Counted from the first letter of the stretch, positions 8,365 through 18,030 are shown. The stretch: DNA of 64,000 bases from Tabrizicola flagellatus (GCF_008271465.1 NZ_VMDU01000001.1:372001-436000); one strand, 5' to 3'. Notes: generated by a model from the letters alone, not told the origin. Made by a program: numbers and translations.

Positions 8365-8883
8365 TCAGACCGGCCTCAATCCGGCCTTGAACCGCCGTGC
8401 ATTGGCCTGATAGCCCAAGGCCGAAGCCAGAAGCCGCGCCCGCGCGCCTTCGTCCAGTTGGCGAACCACCTTGCCCGGCGCGCCCATCACGAGGCTACCG
8501 TCCGGGATCTCCTTGCCCTCGGTGACCAGGGCACAGGCACCGATCAGGCAGCCCTTGCCGATCTTCGCCCCGTTCAGGATCGTCGCGCCCATCCCGATCA
8601 GCGTGCCCTCGCCGATGGTGCAGCCGTGCAGAATGGCCTTGTGGCCGATGGTGCAGTTGGCACCGATCACCAGCGGATAACCCATGTCGGTGTGCAGGAC
8701 GCAGTTTTCCTGCACGTTGGTCCCGGCACCGATGCGGATTTCCTCGTTGTCGCCGCGCGCCTGCGCGCCGAACCAGACCGAGGCATCGGCCTCGACCACC
8801 ACCTTGCCGATCAGCGTGGCCTCGTCGGCCACCCAGGCCGAGGGGTCGATCGTCGGAGCAATCCCGTCAAGTGCATAGATCAT
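8365..8883 (-). CDS. Gamma-class carbonic anhydrase family protein
   Basis: 172 residues, the normal length for the family. The sequence is a left-handed beta helix of hexapeptide repeats (for example [18 protein letters not shown] and [15 protein letters not shown]). The three zinc ligands typical of gamma carbonic anhydrases are present: His64 (LHTD), His81 and His86 (GHKAILHG). It may hydrate CO2, though many homologues (YrdA, PaaY) have other or unknown roles. Its start overlaps the gmk stop by four bases (ATGA), implying translational coupling in a yicC-gmk-carbonic anhydrase operon. Confidence 0.93.
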   Translation of the reverse strand: MIYALDGIAPTIDPSAWVADEATLIGKVVVEADASVWFGAQARGDNEEIRIGAGTNVQENCVLHTDMGYPLVIGANCTIGHKAILHGCTIGEGTLIGMGATILNGAKIGKGCLIGACALVTEGKEIPDGSLVMGAPGKVVRQLDEGARARLLASALGYQANARRFKAGLRPV

Positions 8884-9524
8884 CTGGCCTCGAACTCCTC
8901 GTTCAGGCTGCGGACGAAGGCGGACAGGCCGGGCTGGCGTTCGCGCTTCAGCCGCTCGGCGGTGAGGATGGTCTTGAGGCTTTCAAAGGTGCGGTCGAGA
9001 TCGTCGTTGACCAGCACATAGTCGTATTCGGCCCAATGGCTGATCTCGTCGCGGCTTTTCGCCATGCGGCCGGCGATCACCTCGTCGCTGTCCTGGGCGC
9101 GGGCCCGCAGGCGACGCTCAAGCTCGGCGATCGAGGGCGGCAGGATGAAGATCGACACCACATCGCCGCGCATCGCCTGCTTGATCTGCTGGCCGCCCTG
9201 CCAGTCGATATCGAAGACCGTGTCGGTGCCCGCCTGCATCGCGGCTTCGACCGGGCCGCGCGGCGAGCCGTAGAAATTGCCGAACACCTCGGCATGTTCC
9301 AGCATCTGGCCCTCCGCGACCAGAGCCATGAACTCCTCGCGGCTGCGGAAATGGTATTCGCGGCCGTCCACCTCCCCCGGTCGCGGCTTGCGGGTGGTGG
9401 CCGAAACCGAAAAGCGCATCGTCGGATCCCAGGCCATCAGCATCCGGCTCAGCGTCGATTTTCCCGCGCCAGAGGGTGAGGATAGGATAAGGAGTAGCCC
9501 GCGCCGCGGTGACTGGTTGGTCAT
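8880..9524 (-). CDS. gmk: Guanylate kinase
   Basis: 214 residues, as in most bacteria. It phosphorylates GMP to GDP with ATP and is essential for GTP and dGTP supply and for recycling of cyclic nucleotides. The P-loop is [10 protein letters not shown] near residue 15. GMP-binding features follow: [19 protein letters not shown], the [11 protein letters not shown] segment and [11 protein letters not shown]. It is the middle gene of a three-gene group, three bases after the yicC stop codon and overlapping the carbonic anhydrase start. Confidence 0.97.
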   Translation of the reverse strand: MTNQSPRRGLLLILSSPSGAGKSTLSRMLMAWDPTMRFSVSATTRKPRPGEVDGREYHFRSREEFMALVAEGQMLEHAEVFGNFYGSPRGPVEAAMQAGTDTVFDIDWQGGQQIKQAMRGDVVSIFILPPSIAELERRLRARAQDSDEVIAGRMAKSRDEISHWAEYDYVLVNDDLDRTFESLKTILTAERLKRERQPGLSAFVRSLNEEFEAR

Positions 9525-9527
9525 CGG

Positions 9528-10421
9528 TCATTCCACATTCTGGACCTGCTCGCGCATCTGATCGATGACGGTTTTCAGGTCAAGGCCGATCCGGGTCAGC
9601 GCCAGCGACTGTGCCTTGGAACAGAGCGTGTTGGCCTCGCGCATGAATTCCTGCATCAGGAAATCCAGCTTGCGGCCCACCGGGGCGGGATCGGCCACCA
9701 GCGCACGGGCGGCGGCGACATGGGCGGTGAGGCGGTCGAGTTCCTCGGTCACGTCGGTCTTGACCGCGATCAGCGCCAGTTCCTGGGCGAGGCGGGTCTC
9801 GTCCACCGCATCGGTCGCGGCAAGGACCCGCGCCAGCGCCTCGCGCAAGGCGTCGGCCTGCGTGGCGCTGCGGGTCGCGGTCTCGGCCTGTGCCTCGGCG
9901 GTAAGCGCGGCGATGCGGTCCAGCTGGCCCGACAGGACCTGCGCCAGGGCACGGCCTTCGGCGCTGCGCATCGCGACGAAATCGGCCAACAGCGCCGGCA
10001 GATCGGCCAGAAGCGCCGCGCGCAAGGGGGCGGTGTCGGTCTCCTGCCCGCCCTGCTCGATCACGCCACGCAGGGTCAGCACATCGGCTGCGGTGGGCTG
10101 GCGCAGGGTGACACCCGCCGCGATCGCCGCCGCCTCGACCCGGGCCAGCGAGGCCAGCGCCGCGCCAAGCGCGGCCTCGTTCAGCGGAAAGCCCGCATCC
10201 CCGCCCCCCTCCTCCGGCGCGACCTTCAGCGTCAGGCTGACATTGCCGCGCGGGATCGCCTTCTGCAGCTCGGTCCGGATCGCTGCCTCGAGGCCCTCGA
10301 TCCAGTCCGGCACCCTGAGCCGCAGGTCCAGCCCCTTGCCGTTCACCGACCGCAGGTCCCACACCCAGCCATAGCCAGCCCCGGCACCCCGCCGCGCGGC
10401 AAAACCTGTCATCGAGATCAT
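9528..10421 (-). CDS. yicC: YicC family endoribonuclease
   Basis: 297 residues from ATG 10421 (MISMTGFA, the conserved start of the family; the open frame before it begins at a poor TTG). Visible family features are SMTGFA, the WDLRSVNGKGLDLRLRVPD motif near residue 25 and the C-terminal PVGRKLDFLMQEFMREANTLCSKAQ block (DUF1732). E. coli YicC is an endoribonuclease involved in small-RNA turnover. Pairing with gmk is widely conserved and seen here with a three-base gap. Confidence 0.93.
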   Translation of the reverse strand: MISMTGFAARRGAGAGYGWVWDLRSVNGKGLDLRLRVPDWIEGLEAAIRTELQKAIPRGNVSLTLKVAPEEGGGDAGFPLNEAALGAALASLARVEAAAIAAGVTLRQPTAADVLTLRGVIEQGGQETDTAPLRAALLADLPALLADFVAMRSAEGRALAQVLSGQLDRIAALTAEAQAETATRSATQADALREALARVLAATDAVDETRLAQELALIAVKTDVTEELDRLTAHVAAARALVADPAPVGRKLDFLMQEFMREANTLCSKAQSLALTRIGLDLKTVIDQMREQVQNVE

Positions 10422-10565
10422 GCGGGCCCCATTCAACCGCCGCGTGCGGTATTTACCATTTGATTAGATTTTCGGCCGAATCTTCGCGATCCGCGCTAGG
10501 CTTCCTTCATGGCGCAGCGGACCCTTCCGCTGCAAGACCCGTGCGCCCGGCAGGTGGAGAGTGTG

Positions 10566-11189
10566 ATGACCGCGAGTTTCCTCGACCGTTTCCGTCCCCG
10601 CCCCGCGGCGCAGCCCGAGCCGGTGTTCGACGGGCTGGCGCAGGTCCGCGCCTATTGGGAAAGTCTGCGTCGCGACGGCGCAATGCCAGAGCGGGCGGCA
10701 ATCGACCCAAGAGGGCTGATCGGCGTCCTCGACCGGGTGTTCCTGGCCGAACGGATCGGGCGCGGCCTGGTGCAAGTGCGTATCGCCGGCTCGCGGCTGG
10801 CCGACTTTGCCGGCATCGACCTGCGCGGCCTGCCGCTCAGTTGCCTCTTCACCGCCGAGTCGCGGCCCCAGCTTGGCCTGATGGTCGAACGGGCCTTCGC
10901 GGCCCCCGCCGTGGTCGAGCTCGACCTCGGCCTAGACCGCGCGCCGGCCACCGGTCTTGTCGCGCGCCTCCTGCTCCTACCGCTGGCCGATGAGGCGACC
11001 TGCCGGCCGATACTCGGCGCCCTGGGCTTCGTGGCCGGCGCCCCGGCGCATGGCAAGTTGCAGCTGCAAAGCTGGCGCGACGAGGCGCTGCCCCAGCAAT
11101 TGCCCGCAATCCCCCCGGCGACCGAACCGGCGCCTGCGCGGCCGATCCGACGCCTCGGTCATCTGGCGCTGGTCCACGTCAGCGACTGA
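10566..11189 (+). CDS. PAS domain-containing protein (PAS_5 type)
   Basis: 207 residues from ATG 10566 (MTASFLDRF), which has GGTGGAG at a suitable distance; an ATG 19 codons earlier lacks such support. The central part (YWESLRRDGAMPERAAIDPRGL, then VFLAERIGRGLVQVRIAGSRLADFAGIDLRGLPLSCLF) matches the compact PAS_5 domain common in Rhodobacterales, often found as the only domain. There is no kinase, cyclase or DNA-binding domain. The C-terminus is Pro/Ala/Arg rich. The ligand and partner are unknown. Confidence 0.8.
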   Translation: MTASFLDRFRPRPAAQPEPVFDGLAQVRAYWESLRRDGAMPERAAIDPRGLIGVLDRVFLAERIGRGLVQVRIAGSRLADFAGIDLRGLPLSCLFTAESRPQLGLMVERAFAAPAVVELDLGLDRAPATGLVARLLLLPLADEATCRPILGALGFVAGAPAHGKLQLQSWRDEALPQQLPAIPPATEPAPARPIRRLGHLALVHVSD

Positions 11190-11221
11190 CGCCGCCGCCC
11201 CATCATGCCCTGCCGCACCCG

Positions 11222-12592
11222 TTACAGCGCGACGCGCCGAGCGGCCTCGCGGTGCGACGACAGTTCCTCGGCCACCAGGAAGGCCAGTTCCAGCGATTGC
11301 GAGGCATTGAGCCGCGGATCGCAGGCGGTGTGGTAGCGGTCGGCCAGGTTCTCGTCCGACACGGCGCGCAGGCCGCCGGTGCATTCGGTCACGTCCTGGC
11401 CCGTCATCTCGAAATGCACCCCGCCCGGCACGGTGCCTTCCGCCTTGTGGATGGCGAAGAACTCGCGCACCTCGCGCAGCACGCTGTCAAAGGGCCGGGT
11501 CTTGTAGCCCGAGGCCGCCTTGATCGTGTTGCCATGCATCGGGTCGCAGGACCAGACGACATTCGCCCCTTCCTCGCGCACGGTCCTGATCAGCCGCGGC
11601 AGGTGGTCGCCCACCTTGCCCGCGCCGAACCGCGCAATCAGCGTCAGCCGGCCGGGTTCGTTCTCGGGGTTCAGCTTGGCCATCAGCACCTTCAGATCCT
11701 CGGCCGTGGTCGTGGGCCCGCATTTAAGCCCGATCGGGTTCAGCACGCCCCGGCAGAATTCCACATGCGCGCCGTCCGGCTGGCGGGTGCGGTCGCCGAT
11801 CCAGATCATGTGGCCCGATCCGGCCACCGGCTGCCCGGTGATCGAATCCACCCGGCACAGCGCCTCTTCGTATTCCAGAAGCAGCGCCTCGTGGCTGGTG
11901 TAGAAGTCCACCCGCGACAGCTCGTTCGCGGTGTCGCTGTTCACCCCGGCCGCGTTCATGAAGTCGAGCGCGTCGGAAATGCGGTTCGCCATCTCGCGGT
12001 AGCGTTCGGCCTTGTCATGCTCGGCAAAGCCCAGCGTCCAGCTGTGCACCCGGTGGATATCGGCGAAACCGCCGGTCGAGAATGCGCGGAGCAGGTTCAG
12101 GCTGGCCGCCGCCTGGGTATAGGCCTGCAGCATCCGGTTCGGATCGGGGATCCGCGCCTCGGGCGTCGCCTCGAAGCCGTTGATGATGTCGCCCTTGTAG
12201 CTGGGCAGTTCCACCCCGTTGATGACCTCGGTCGGGGCAGAGCGCGGCTTGGCGAACTGGCCGGCCATCCGGCCCACCTTGATGACCGGAACCTTGGCGG
12301 CATAGGTCAGCACCACCGCCATCTGCAGCATCACCCGGAAGGTGTCGCGGATGTTGTCGGCACTGAATTCGGCGAAACTCTCGGCGCAGTCGCCGCCCTG
12401 GAGCAGGAAGGCCTTGCCCTCGGCCGCCTGGGCCAGCGCCTTCTTCAGCCGCCGCGCCTCGCCGGCAAAGACCAGCGGCGGATACTTGGCAAGCTGCGCC
12501 TCGACCGCGTTCAGCGCCGCCTGGTCGGGATAATCCGGCATCTGGATCCGCGGCTTCGCGCGCCAGGCCGATTTCGTCCATCCCTTGGTCAT
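11222..12592 (-). CDS. 3-deoxy-7-phosphoheptulonate synthase, class II
   Basis: 456 residues from ATG 12592 ([21 protein letters not shown]). It condenses phosphoenolpyruvate with erythrose 4-phosphate to DAHP, the first step of the shikimate pathway to aromatic amino acids. Class II signatures are clear: [50 protein letters not shown], and [12 protein letters not shown], with Cys, His and Glu residues of the metal site. The plant/actinobacterial-type enzyme replaces the AroFGH class in this lineage. It is transcribed away from the GlxA-type regulator; nothing links the two functionally. Confidence 0.96.
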   Translation of the reverse strand: MTKGWTKSAWRAKPRIQMPDYPDQAALNAVEAQLAKYPPLVFAGEARRLKKALAQAAEGKAFLLQGGDCAESFAEFSADNIRDTFRVMLQMAVVLTYAAKVPVIKVGRMAGQFAKPRSAPTEVINGVELPSYKGDIINGFEATPEARIPDPNRMLQAYTQAAASLNLLRAFSTGGFADIHRVHSWTLGFAEHDKAERYREMANRISDALDFMNAAGVNSDTANELSRVDFYTSHEALLLEYEEALCRVDSITGQPVAGSGHMIWIGDRTRQPDGAHVEFCRGVLNPIGLKCGPTTTAEDLKVLMAKLNPENEPGRLTLIARFGAGKVGDHLPRLIRTVREEGANVVWSCDPMHGNTIKAASGYKTRPFDSVLREVREFFAIHKAEGTVPGGVHFEMTGQDVTECTGGLRAVSDENLADRYHTACDPRLNASQSLELAFLVAEELSSHREAARRVAL

Positions 12593-12716
12593 CCTGCTTC
12601 TCCGGTCGGTCATCCAGTCGGCCTGCGATATACGCCCCCGTTTCCGCCTTTGCAAAGGGCGATTGGGCGAAAACCGCGGCTTTCGGCCCTTGCGGAGGGG
12701 CGGAAATTGCGGTTCG

Positions 12717-13769
12717 ATGGCCCGCAAACGACACGAACAGGTCGCAGAAATGACGCTTGCGCCGCTCAAGGCAACCCCGACGCAGAAACAGACCGCCGCC
12801 CGCAGGTTCGTCTTCGTGCTGCTCGACAAGTTCACCATGATCTCCTTCGCCGGCGCGATCGAACCCCTGCGCCTGGCCAACCGCGTCGCGGGCGAGACGC
12901 TCTACACCTGGGTGCTGGCGGGCGAAGGCAGCGAGAAGGCCTGCTCCAACGGTGCGGTGTTCCGCCTCGACATGGGACTGGAGGAGTTGGACCGCGAGGA
13001 TGTGATCCTGGTCTGCGGCGGGATCGACATCCAGCGCACCACGACGCGGGGGGTGGTGAACTGGCTGCGGCGCGAGGCGCGGCGCGGCGTGACCATCGGC
13101 GGCATCTGCACCGGAGGGCACGCGCTGGCCAAGGCAGGGCTTCTCGACGGGAAGAAGGCTACGATCCACTGGGAAAACCAGGATGGCTTCGCCGAGGAAT
13201 TCGAGGACGTGAAGCTGACCAAGTCGGTCTATGTCATGGACGGCAACCGCTGGACGACGGCGGGGGGCATCTCCTCGATCGACCTGATGCTCAAGATCAT
13301 CGCCGCCGACCATGGCGAGGATCTGGCCAATACCGTGGCCGACCAGCTTATCTATTCCACCATCCGCACCGACCAGGACACGCAGCGCCTGTCAATCCCG
13401 ACGCGGATCGGCGTGCGGCATCCCAAGCTCAGCCAGGTCATCCAGATGATGGAGGGCAACATCGAGGATCCGATGTCGCCCGCCGATCTGGCCGAGGAGG
13501 TGGGCATGTCCACCCGCCAGCTGGAGCGTCTGTTCCGCCGCTATCTGAACCGCAGCCCCAAGCGGTATTACATGGAACTGCGGTTGCAAAAGGCGCGGAA
13601 CCTGCTGATGCAGACCGACATGAGCGTTATCAACGTGGCGCTGGCCTGCGGCTTTGCCAGCCCGTCGCACTTCTCCAAGTGCTACCGAAGCCACTACAGC
13701 ACCACGCCCTACCGTGAACGCGGCACGCAAGGCATTCCCGGCGCCGTTCCGGTCAGGCTGTCGATCTAG
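12717..13769 (+). CDS. GlxA family AraC-type transcriptional regulator
   Basis: About 350 residues; starts at ATG 12717 or ATG 12750 are both possible, the first having GGAGGG a little far upstream. The N-terminal DJ-1/PfpI-like domain (about residues 25-190) contains [23 protein letters not shown] and the elbow [17 protein letters not shown], where a Cys occupies the usual nucleophile place. The C-terminal AraC helix-turn-helix pair (about 245-335) includes [18 protein letters not shown] and [20 protein letters not shown]. Such regulators often control quaternary-amine or amino-acid catabolism, which would suit the betaine-type genes about 8 kb on, but that is inference. Confidence 0.9.
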   Translation: MARKRHEQVAEMTLAPLKATPTQKQTAARRFVFVLLDKFTMISFAGAIEPLRLANRVAGETLYTWVLAGEGSEKACSNGAVFRLDMGLEELDREDVILVCGGIDIQRTTTRGVVNWLRREARRGVTIGGICTGGHALAKAGLLDGKKATIHWENQDGFAEEFEDVKLTKSVYVMDGNRWTTAGGISSIDLMLKIIAADHGEDLANTVADQLIYSTIRTDQDTQRLSIPTRIGVRHPKLSQVIQMMEGNIEDPMSPADLAEEVGMSTRQLERLFRRYLNRSPKRYYMELRLQKARNLLMQTDMSVINVALACGFASPSHFSKCYRSHYSTTPYRERGTQGIPGAVPVRLSI

Positions 13770-13785
13770 GCACCGTGGGAAGAAG

Positions 13786-13801
13786 TTAAGACCAGGTTAA
13801 C
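13786..13801. promoter_or_regulatory. CtrA-type box TTAA-N7-TTAAC
   Basis: The 16 bases match the alphaproteobacterial CtrA consensus exactly, and GTTAA (13785-13789) and TTAAC (13797-13801) form an inverted repeat. The site lies between convergent genes, so it is not in front of an annotated promoter; it may be chance or mark an unseen transcript. Confidence 0.4.
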
Positions 13802-13842
13802 GCAAATCGACAAGTTATTGTTGGGATGCGTTTTTCTGATTT

Positions 13843-13857
13843 TTACCACCGTGGACA
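13843..13857. repeat. Degenerate copy of the TGTCCAC-N-GTGGACA palindrome
   Basis: The right half GTGGACA is exact, the left half is TTACCAC (two mismatches). It abuts the stop codon of the sugar dehydrogenase gene, in the gap between convergent genes. Confidence 0.4.
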
Positions 13858-14964
13858 CTACTCCGCCGGTGCGATCCGGTAGGCCGCCCCGTCCAGCACC
13901 GACAGGAACCAGATCGACCCGTCCGGCGCCTCGACCACGTCTCGTACCCGGCCGGTTTCCGGGGCACTGATCCGTTCCTCGGCATAGCCCGTTTCGGCGG
14001 GGGTGTCCGGGTCCAGCCGGCCGAGGAAATCGCTGTTGAGCGAGCCGAAGAAGATGTCCCCCTTCCACTCCGGGATCAGCTTGCCCGAATAGACCATCAG
14101 TCCAGAAGGCGCGATCGACGGGTCCCAGTAATGCAGCGGCTGCTCCATTCCCGGTTTCTCCGTGCCCTCGCCGATCCGGGTGCCGTCGTAGTTCACGCCG
14201 AAGGAGATCACCGGCCAGCCGTAGTTCCTGCCCGCATCCGGAGCGTTCAGTTCGTCGCCTCCCCTGGCGCCATGTTCGACGGTCAGGAGCCGGCCCTCCA
14301 GATCCAGTGCCGCACCCTGGATATTGCGGTGGCCAATCGAGAGGATGCCGGGCGTCCAGCCCTCGACGGCGACCGCCGGCTTGCCGTCGCGTCGCAGAAG
14401 GATCACCTTTCCCGCCGACAGTTTCGGATCCTGCGCCTGCATCCCCTGCGGCCCGGTTCCCCGGTCGCCTGTGGTCAACGCAACCGACCCATCCGGCATC
14501 TCGACCAGCCGCGACCCGAAGTGCCGCCCGCCGCGATAGGGCTCGCCGAAAAAGACCACGCGGAAATCCTCCAGCCGCCGCCCGTCCGGCGAGAGCCGCC
14601 CGACACCTGCTGCCGTGGCCCCGCCGCCACCAGCAGGCGCAGCGAAGCTGAGCCAGACCTCCCGGGTCCGGTCGAAATCCGCCGGCACCATCACGTCCAG
14701 CAATCCACCCTGCCCTTCCGCCATCACCTCGGGCACTCCGGCAATGGGCTGTCCTGCGCCGTCCGCAACCCTGAGCAGCCGCCCCCCGCGTTCGCTGACC
14801 AGTGCCGTCCCGTCCGGCAGGAAGGCGATGGCCCAAGGCTCTTCAAGACCTCCGATCACACTGGTGATCGACAGGCCACCCGCCGAGGTATCGACGGTCG
14901 ATGCGTGGACAGATGGCGCGACCAGCGCCATGACGAGGAGAAGAAGTTTCCGGGTTGCAAACAA
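13858..14964 (-). CDS. Secreted PQQ-dependent sugar dehydrogenase (glucose/sorbosone dehydrogenase family)
   Basis: 368 residues. I placed the start at TTG 14964 because GGAGG stands six bases before it and the product then opens with a signal peptide (FATRKLLLLVMALVAPSVHA). ATG 15015 would add 17 residues that break this pattern. The propeller of the GSDH family is shown by LEEPWAIAFLPDGTALVSERGG, GGLLDVMVPADF, ALTTGDRG, SIGHRNIQG, EHGARGGDELN and NYGWPVISFGVNY. It probably oxidises sugars in the periplasm with PQQ. No PQQ synthesis genes are in the window. It is divergent from the liv operon. Confidence 0.85.
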   Translation of the reverse strand: MFATRKLLLLVMALVAPSVHASTVDTSAGGLSITSVIGGLEEPWAIAFLPDGTALVSERGGRLLRVADGAGQPIAGVPEVMAEGQGGLLDVMVPADFDRTREVWLSFAAPAGGGGATAAGVGRLSPDGRRLEDFRVVFFGEPYRGGRHFGSRLVEMPDGSVALTTGDRGTGPQGMQAQDPKLSAGKVILLRRDGKPAVAVEGWTPGILSIGHRNIQGAALDLEGRLLTVEHGARGGDELNAPDAGRNYGWPVISFGVNYDGTRIGEGTEKPGMEQPLHYWDPSIAPSGLMVYSGKLIPEWKGDIFFGSLNSDFLGRLDPDTPAETGYAEERISAPETGRVRDVVEAPDGSIWFLSVLDGAAYRIAPAE

Positions 14965-15151
14965 TCCAAACCTCCGTGGCGCAACTACTGGGTGATCTCG
15001 CAGGAGATATAGCATCGTAGTCGCGGGTCGGACCGCCCCTGCCACGAGGATGTGACTTATGGCTTGAAGTCCGAAGAGCCTGCGCCTACCGGTTGGCCAT
15101 CCGCCTTAACTCCCGGTTTGGCGGCGCTATCTTGCCGACTCCGTGTCGACA

Positions 15152-15169
15152 AAAAGGGGCTTCCCTTTT
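15152..15169 (+). promoter_or_regulatory. Leader hairpin upstream of the liv binding-protein gene
   Basis: AAAAGGG and CCCTTTT form a perfect 7-bp stem around GCTT, about 60 bases before the binding-protein start codon. It could stabilise the mRNA or act in attenuation; the function is unproven. Confidence 0.35.
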
Positions 15170-15228
15170 GCATGGCGCCTCTCTACGCTCTGCGCCAGGA
15201 TTTCGATCCAACATGGGAGACACAACCA

Positions 15229-16425
15229 ATGAAGAAACTTCTGCTGGCCGCTTCGGCCTGCGCGCTGATGGCTGGTGCCGCCGCTGCCGAGGACGTGAAG
15301 ATCGGCATCCTGATCGGTTTCACCGGGCCCATCGAATCGCTGACCGGCCACATGGCCAATGCTGCCGAAGCCGCGATGGCCGAAGTGAACGCCTCGGGCA
15401 AGGCCAAGAACACCTATGCCTCGGTCCGCGGTGACTCGACCTGCACCGATGCCGCCGCAGCGACCGCCGCTGCCGAGCGGATGATTACCGCCGAAGGCGT
15501 CAAGGGCATCATCGGCGGCGACTGCTCGGGCGTCACCCGCGCTGTGCTGACCAACGTCGCCATGCCGAACGGCATCGTGATGGTCTCGCCCTCGGCCACC
15601 TCGCCGGCGCTGACCGCCGACCCGGACAACGGTCTGTTCTTCCGCACCGCGCCGTCGGACGCGCGCGAAGGCGAAGTCATGGCCGACATCCTGGTGGAAA
15701 AGGGCGTGAAGTCCATCGCGCTGACCTATTCCAACTCGGACTACGGCAAGGGCCTGGCCGAAGCCATCGCCAATGCCTTCACCGCCAAGGGCGGCGTCGT
15801 CACGATCAACGCCGCACATGACGATGGCAAGGCGGACTACTCGGCCGAAGTCGCGGCTCTGGCAGCAGCCGGCGGCGACCTGCTGGTCGTGGCGGGCTAT
15901 CTGGACCAGGGCGGCAAGGGCATCATCCAGGCTTCGCTGGATACCGGCGCCTTCTCGACCTTCGGCCTGCCGGGCGGCATGGTGGGCGACAGCCTGCCCG
16001 CAGCCATCGGCCCGGCACTGGACGGATCCTACGGTCAGGTCGCCCAGTCGGACAGCCCCGGCGCCGCGATCCTTGCCGAGATGGGCAAGGCCAACAACCC
16101 TGCCTATGACGCCACTTCGCCCTACACGATGGAAAGCTACGACGCGGCCGCGCTGATCATGCTGGCGATGGAGGCTTCGGGCTCTACCGATCCGAACGTC
16201 TACAAGGAAAAGATCATGGAGATCGCCAACGGGCCGGCCGACGGTTCGGGCACCAAGATCCTTCCGGGCGAGCTGGGCAAGGCGCTGGAGCTGATCGCGG
16301 CTGGCACCGCCATCGACTATGACGGGGCCTCGGGCGTGACGCTGATCGGTCCTGGCGAATCCGCCGGACGCTACAAGGAGTTCGTGGTCAAGGACGGCAA
16401 GTACGAGACCGTCAAGTTCCGTTGA
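15229..16425 (+). CDS. livJ: Branched-chain amino acid/amide ABC transporter substrate-binding protein
   Basis: 398 residues from ATG 15229 (GGGAGA upstream), starting with a Sec signal peptide MKKLLLAASACALMAGAAAA before EDVKIGILIGFTGP. It is a type I periplasmic binding protein (LivJ/HAAT family): VKIGILIGFTGPIESL, VKGIIGGDCSGVTRAVL, YSNSDYGKGLAEAIANAF and TMESYDAAALIMLAMEA are typical. It captures the substrate for the LivHMGF transporter encoded downstream. A strong hairpin after the stop probably lowers expression of the other genes relative to this one. The substrate may not be leucine; in this family amides, choline derivatives or short amino acids are also used. Confidence 0.93.
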   Translation: MKKLLLAASACALMAGAAAAEDVKIGILIGFTGPIESLTGHMANAAEAAMAEVNASGKAKNTYASVRGDSTCTDAAAATAAAERMITAEGVKGIIGGDCSGVTRAVLTNVAMPNGIVMVSPSATSPALTADPDNGLFFRTAPSDAREGEVMADILVEKGVKSIALTYSNSDYGKGLAEAIANAFTAKGGVVTINAAHDDGKADYSAEVAALAAAGGDLLVVAGYLDQGGKGIIQASLDTGAFSTFGLPGGMVGDSLPAAIGPALDGSYGQVAQSDSPGAAILAEMGKANNPAYDATSPYTMESYDAAALIMLAMEASGSTDPNVYKEKIMEIANGPADGSGTKILPGELGKALELIAAGTAIDYDGASGVTLIGPGESAGRYKEFVVKDGKYETVKFR

Positions 16426-16452
16426 TCCGTCCGCGGATCGGATGAAACGGCG

Positions 16453-16475
16453 CGGCCCGGGAAACCCCCGGGCCG
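16453..16475 (+). terminator. Intercistronic hairpin after the binding-protein gene
   Basis: CGGCCCGGG and CCCGGGCCG form a perfect 9-bp stem around a 5-base loop, without a long T run. Its position between binding protein and ATPase genes suggests partial termination or 3' end protection. Confidence 0.6.
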
Positions 16476-16530
16476 TTGCCCAAGAGAAGGCCGCCGCCAT
16501 GGGCGAGACGAGCCGCGACAGGGGAAGGAC

Positions 16531-17322
16531 ATGATCCGGGTCGAGAAGCTGCACAAGCATTTCGGCGGCTTTCACGCCGTTGACGGCGCATCGCTGGAAA
16601 TCAAGACCGGCACGATCACCGGCCTGATCGGCCCGAACGGCGCCGGCAAGACGACGCTGTTCAACGTGATCGCCGGTCGCTACCAGCCGACCTCCGGCCA
16701 CGTCTTCATGGACGGCGAGGACATCACCGGCCTGCCGCCGCACGAGTTGTTCCACAAGGGCCTTCTGCGCACGTTCCAGATCGCGCACGAATTCGGCAGC
16801 ATGACCGTGCGCGAGAACCTGATGATGGTCCCGCCGCGCCAGACGGGAGAGAAGCTTTGGAACGCGATCTTCTCGCGCGGGGCGGTCGCCGAGGAGGAAG
16901 AGCGCATCCGTCAGAAGGCCGACGAGGTGCTGGAGTTCCTGACCATCAGCCACATCGCCGATCAGAAGGCCGGAATGATCTCGGGCGGTCAGAAGAAGCT
17001 GGTGGAGCTGGGCCGCACGATGATGGTGGATGCCAAGATCGTCTTCCTGGACGAGGTCGGCGCCGGCGTGAACCGGACGCTGCTGAACACGATCGGCGAT
17101 GCCATCGTGCGCCTGAACAAGGAGCGCGGTTATACCTTCTGCGTGATCGAGCACGACATGGATTTCATCGCGCGGCTCTGCGATCCGGTGATCTGCATGG
17201 CCGAGGGCAAGGTCCTGGCCGAGGGCACGGTGGACGAGGTCAAGAACGACGAACGGGTGATCGAGGCCTATCTGGGCCGGGGCCTTAAGAACAAGCTGAA
17301 GGAGGAGGCCGCGCATGGCTGA
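16531..17322 (+). CDS. livG: Branched-chain amino acid ABC transporter ATP-binding protein LivG
   Basis: 263 residues, normal for LivG. Walker A is GPNGAGKT (about residues 34-41), the signature motif ISGGQKK (about 151-157), and Walker B IVFLDEVGAGVN (about 171-182), followed by the His switch VIEHDMDFI. LivG-type enzymes normally read LDEPxAGLN; here a Val replaces the Pro after the catalytic Glu. That Glu itself is kept, so hydrolysis should be intact. It overlaps the next gene by eight bases, so the two ATPases are probably made together and form the transporter's heterodimeric motor. Confidence 0.95.
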   Translation: MIRVEKLHKHFGGFHAVDGASLEIKTGTITGLIGPNGAGKTTLFNVIAGRYQPTSGHVFMDGEDITGLPPHELFHKGLLRTFQIAHEFGSMTVRENLMMVPPRQTGEKLWNAIFSRGAVAEEEERIRQKADEVLEFLTISHIADQKAGMISGGQKKLVELGRTMMVDAKIVFLDEVGAGVNRTLLNTIGDAIVRLNKERGYTFCVIEHDMDFIARLCDPVICMAEGKVLAEGTVDEVKNDERVIEAYLGRGLKNKLKEEAAHG

Positions 17323-18028
17323 ACCCTTCCTGATCGGCGAGAACATGACCGGCGGCTATGGTGCGGTCGATATCCTGCATTCCTGCACCCTGGCGGTAGA
17401 GCCCGGCGAGATCGCGGTGATCGTGGGTCCGAACGGCGCGGGCAAGTCCACCGCGATGAAGGCGGTGTTCGGGATGCTGAAACTGCGCCAGGGCAGCGTC
17501 AGGCTGATGGGAGAGGACATCACCACGCTGACGCCGCAGGCTCGGGTGCGCAAGGGCATGGGTTTCGTCCCGCAGACCCACAACATCTTCACCGGCATGA
17601 CGGTGGAGGAAAACCTCGAGATGGGCGCCTTCATCCGCGAGGACGACACGATCCGCGACACGATGGAGCAGATCTACGGGCTGTTCCCGATCCTGCGTGA
17701 AAAGCGTTATCAGAAAGCCGGAGAGCTGTCGGGCGGCCAGCGCCAGCAGGTCGCCGTGGGCCGTGCCCTGATGACCCAGCCGAAGGTCCTGATGCTGGAC
17801 GAACCGACCGCCGGGGTTTCCCCCATCGTGATGGACGAACTGTTCGACCGCATCATCGAGATCGCCCGCACCGGGATTTCCATCCTCATGGTGGAACAGA
17901 ATGCCCGTCAGGCGCTGGAGATCGCGGACAAGGGCTATGTGCTCGTGCAGGGCACCAACCGCTATACCGATACCGGCAAGGCCCTGCTGGCCGACCCCGA
18001 CGTTCGCAAGTCCTTCCTGGGAGGCTGA
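17315..18028 (+). CDS. livF: Branched-chain amino acid ABC transporter ATP-binding protein LivF
   Basis: 237 residues. Walker A GPNGAGKS (about 40-47), Q-loop VPQTHNIFTGMTVEENL, signature LSGGQRQQ (about 138-145) and Walker B VLMLDEPTAGVSP are all canonical. It pairs with LivG to drive substrate import through LivHM. The start codon lies inside the end of livG. The next gene begins three bases after its stop. Confidence 0.95.
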   Translation: MAEPFLIGENMTGGYGAVDILHSCTLAVEPGEIAVIVGPNGAGKSTAMKAVFGMLKLRQGSVRLMGEDITTLTPQARVRKGMGFVPQTHNIFTGMTVEENLEMGAFIREDDTIRDTMEQIYGLFPILREKRYQKAGELSGGQRQQVAVGRALMTQPKVLMLDEPTAGVSPIVMDELFDRIIEIARTGISILMVEQNARQALEIADKGYVLVQGTNRYTDTGKALLADPDVRKSFLGG

Positions 18029-18030
18029 CG

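Noticed and set aside
8880-10421. Riboswitch or RNA leader before yicC-gmk
   Set aside because: No conserved aptamer pattern or stable leader structure could be identified by eye.
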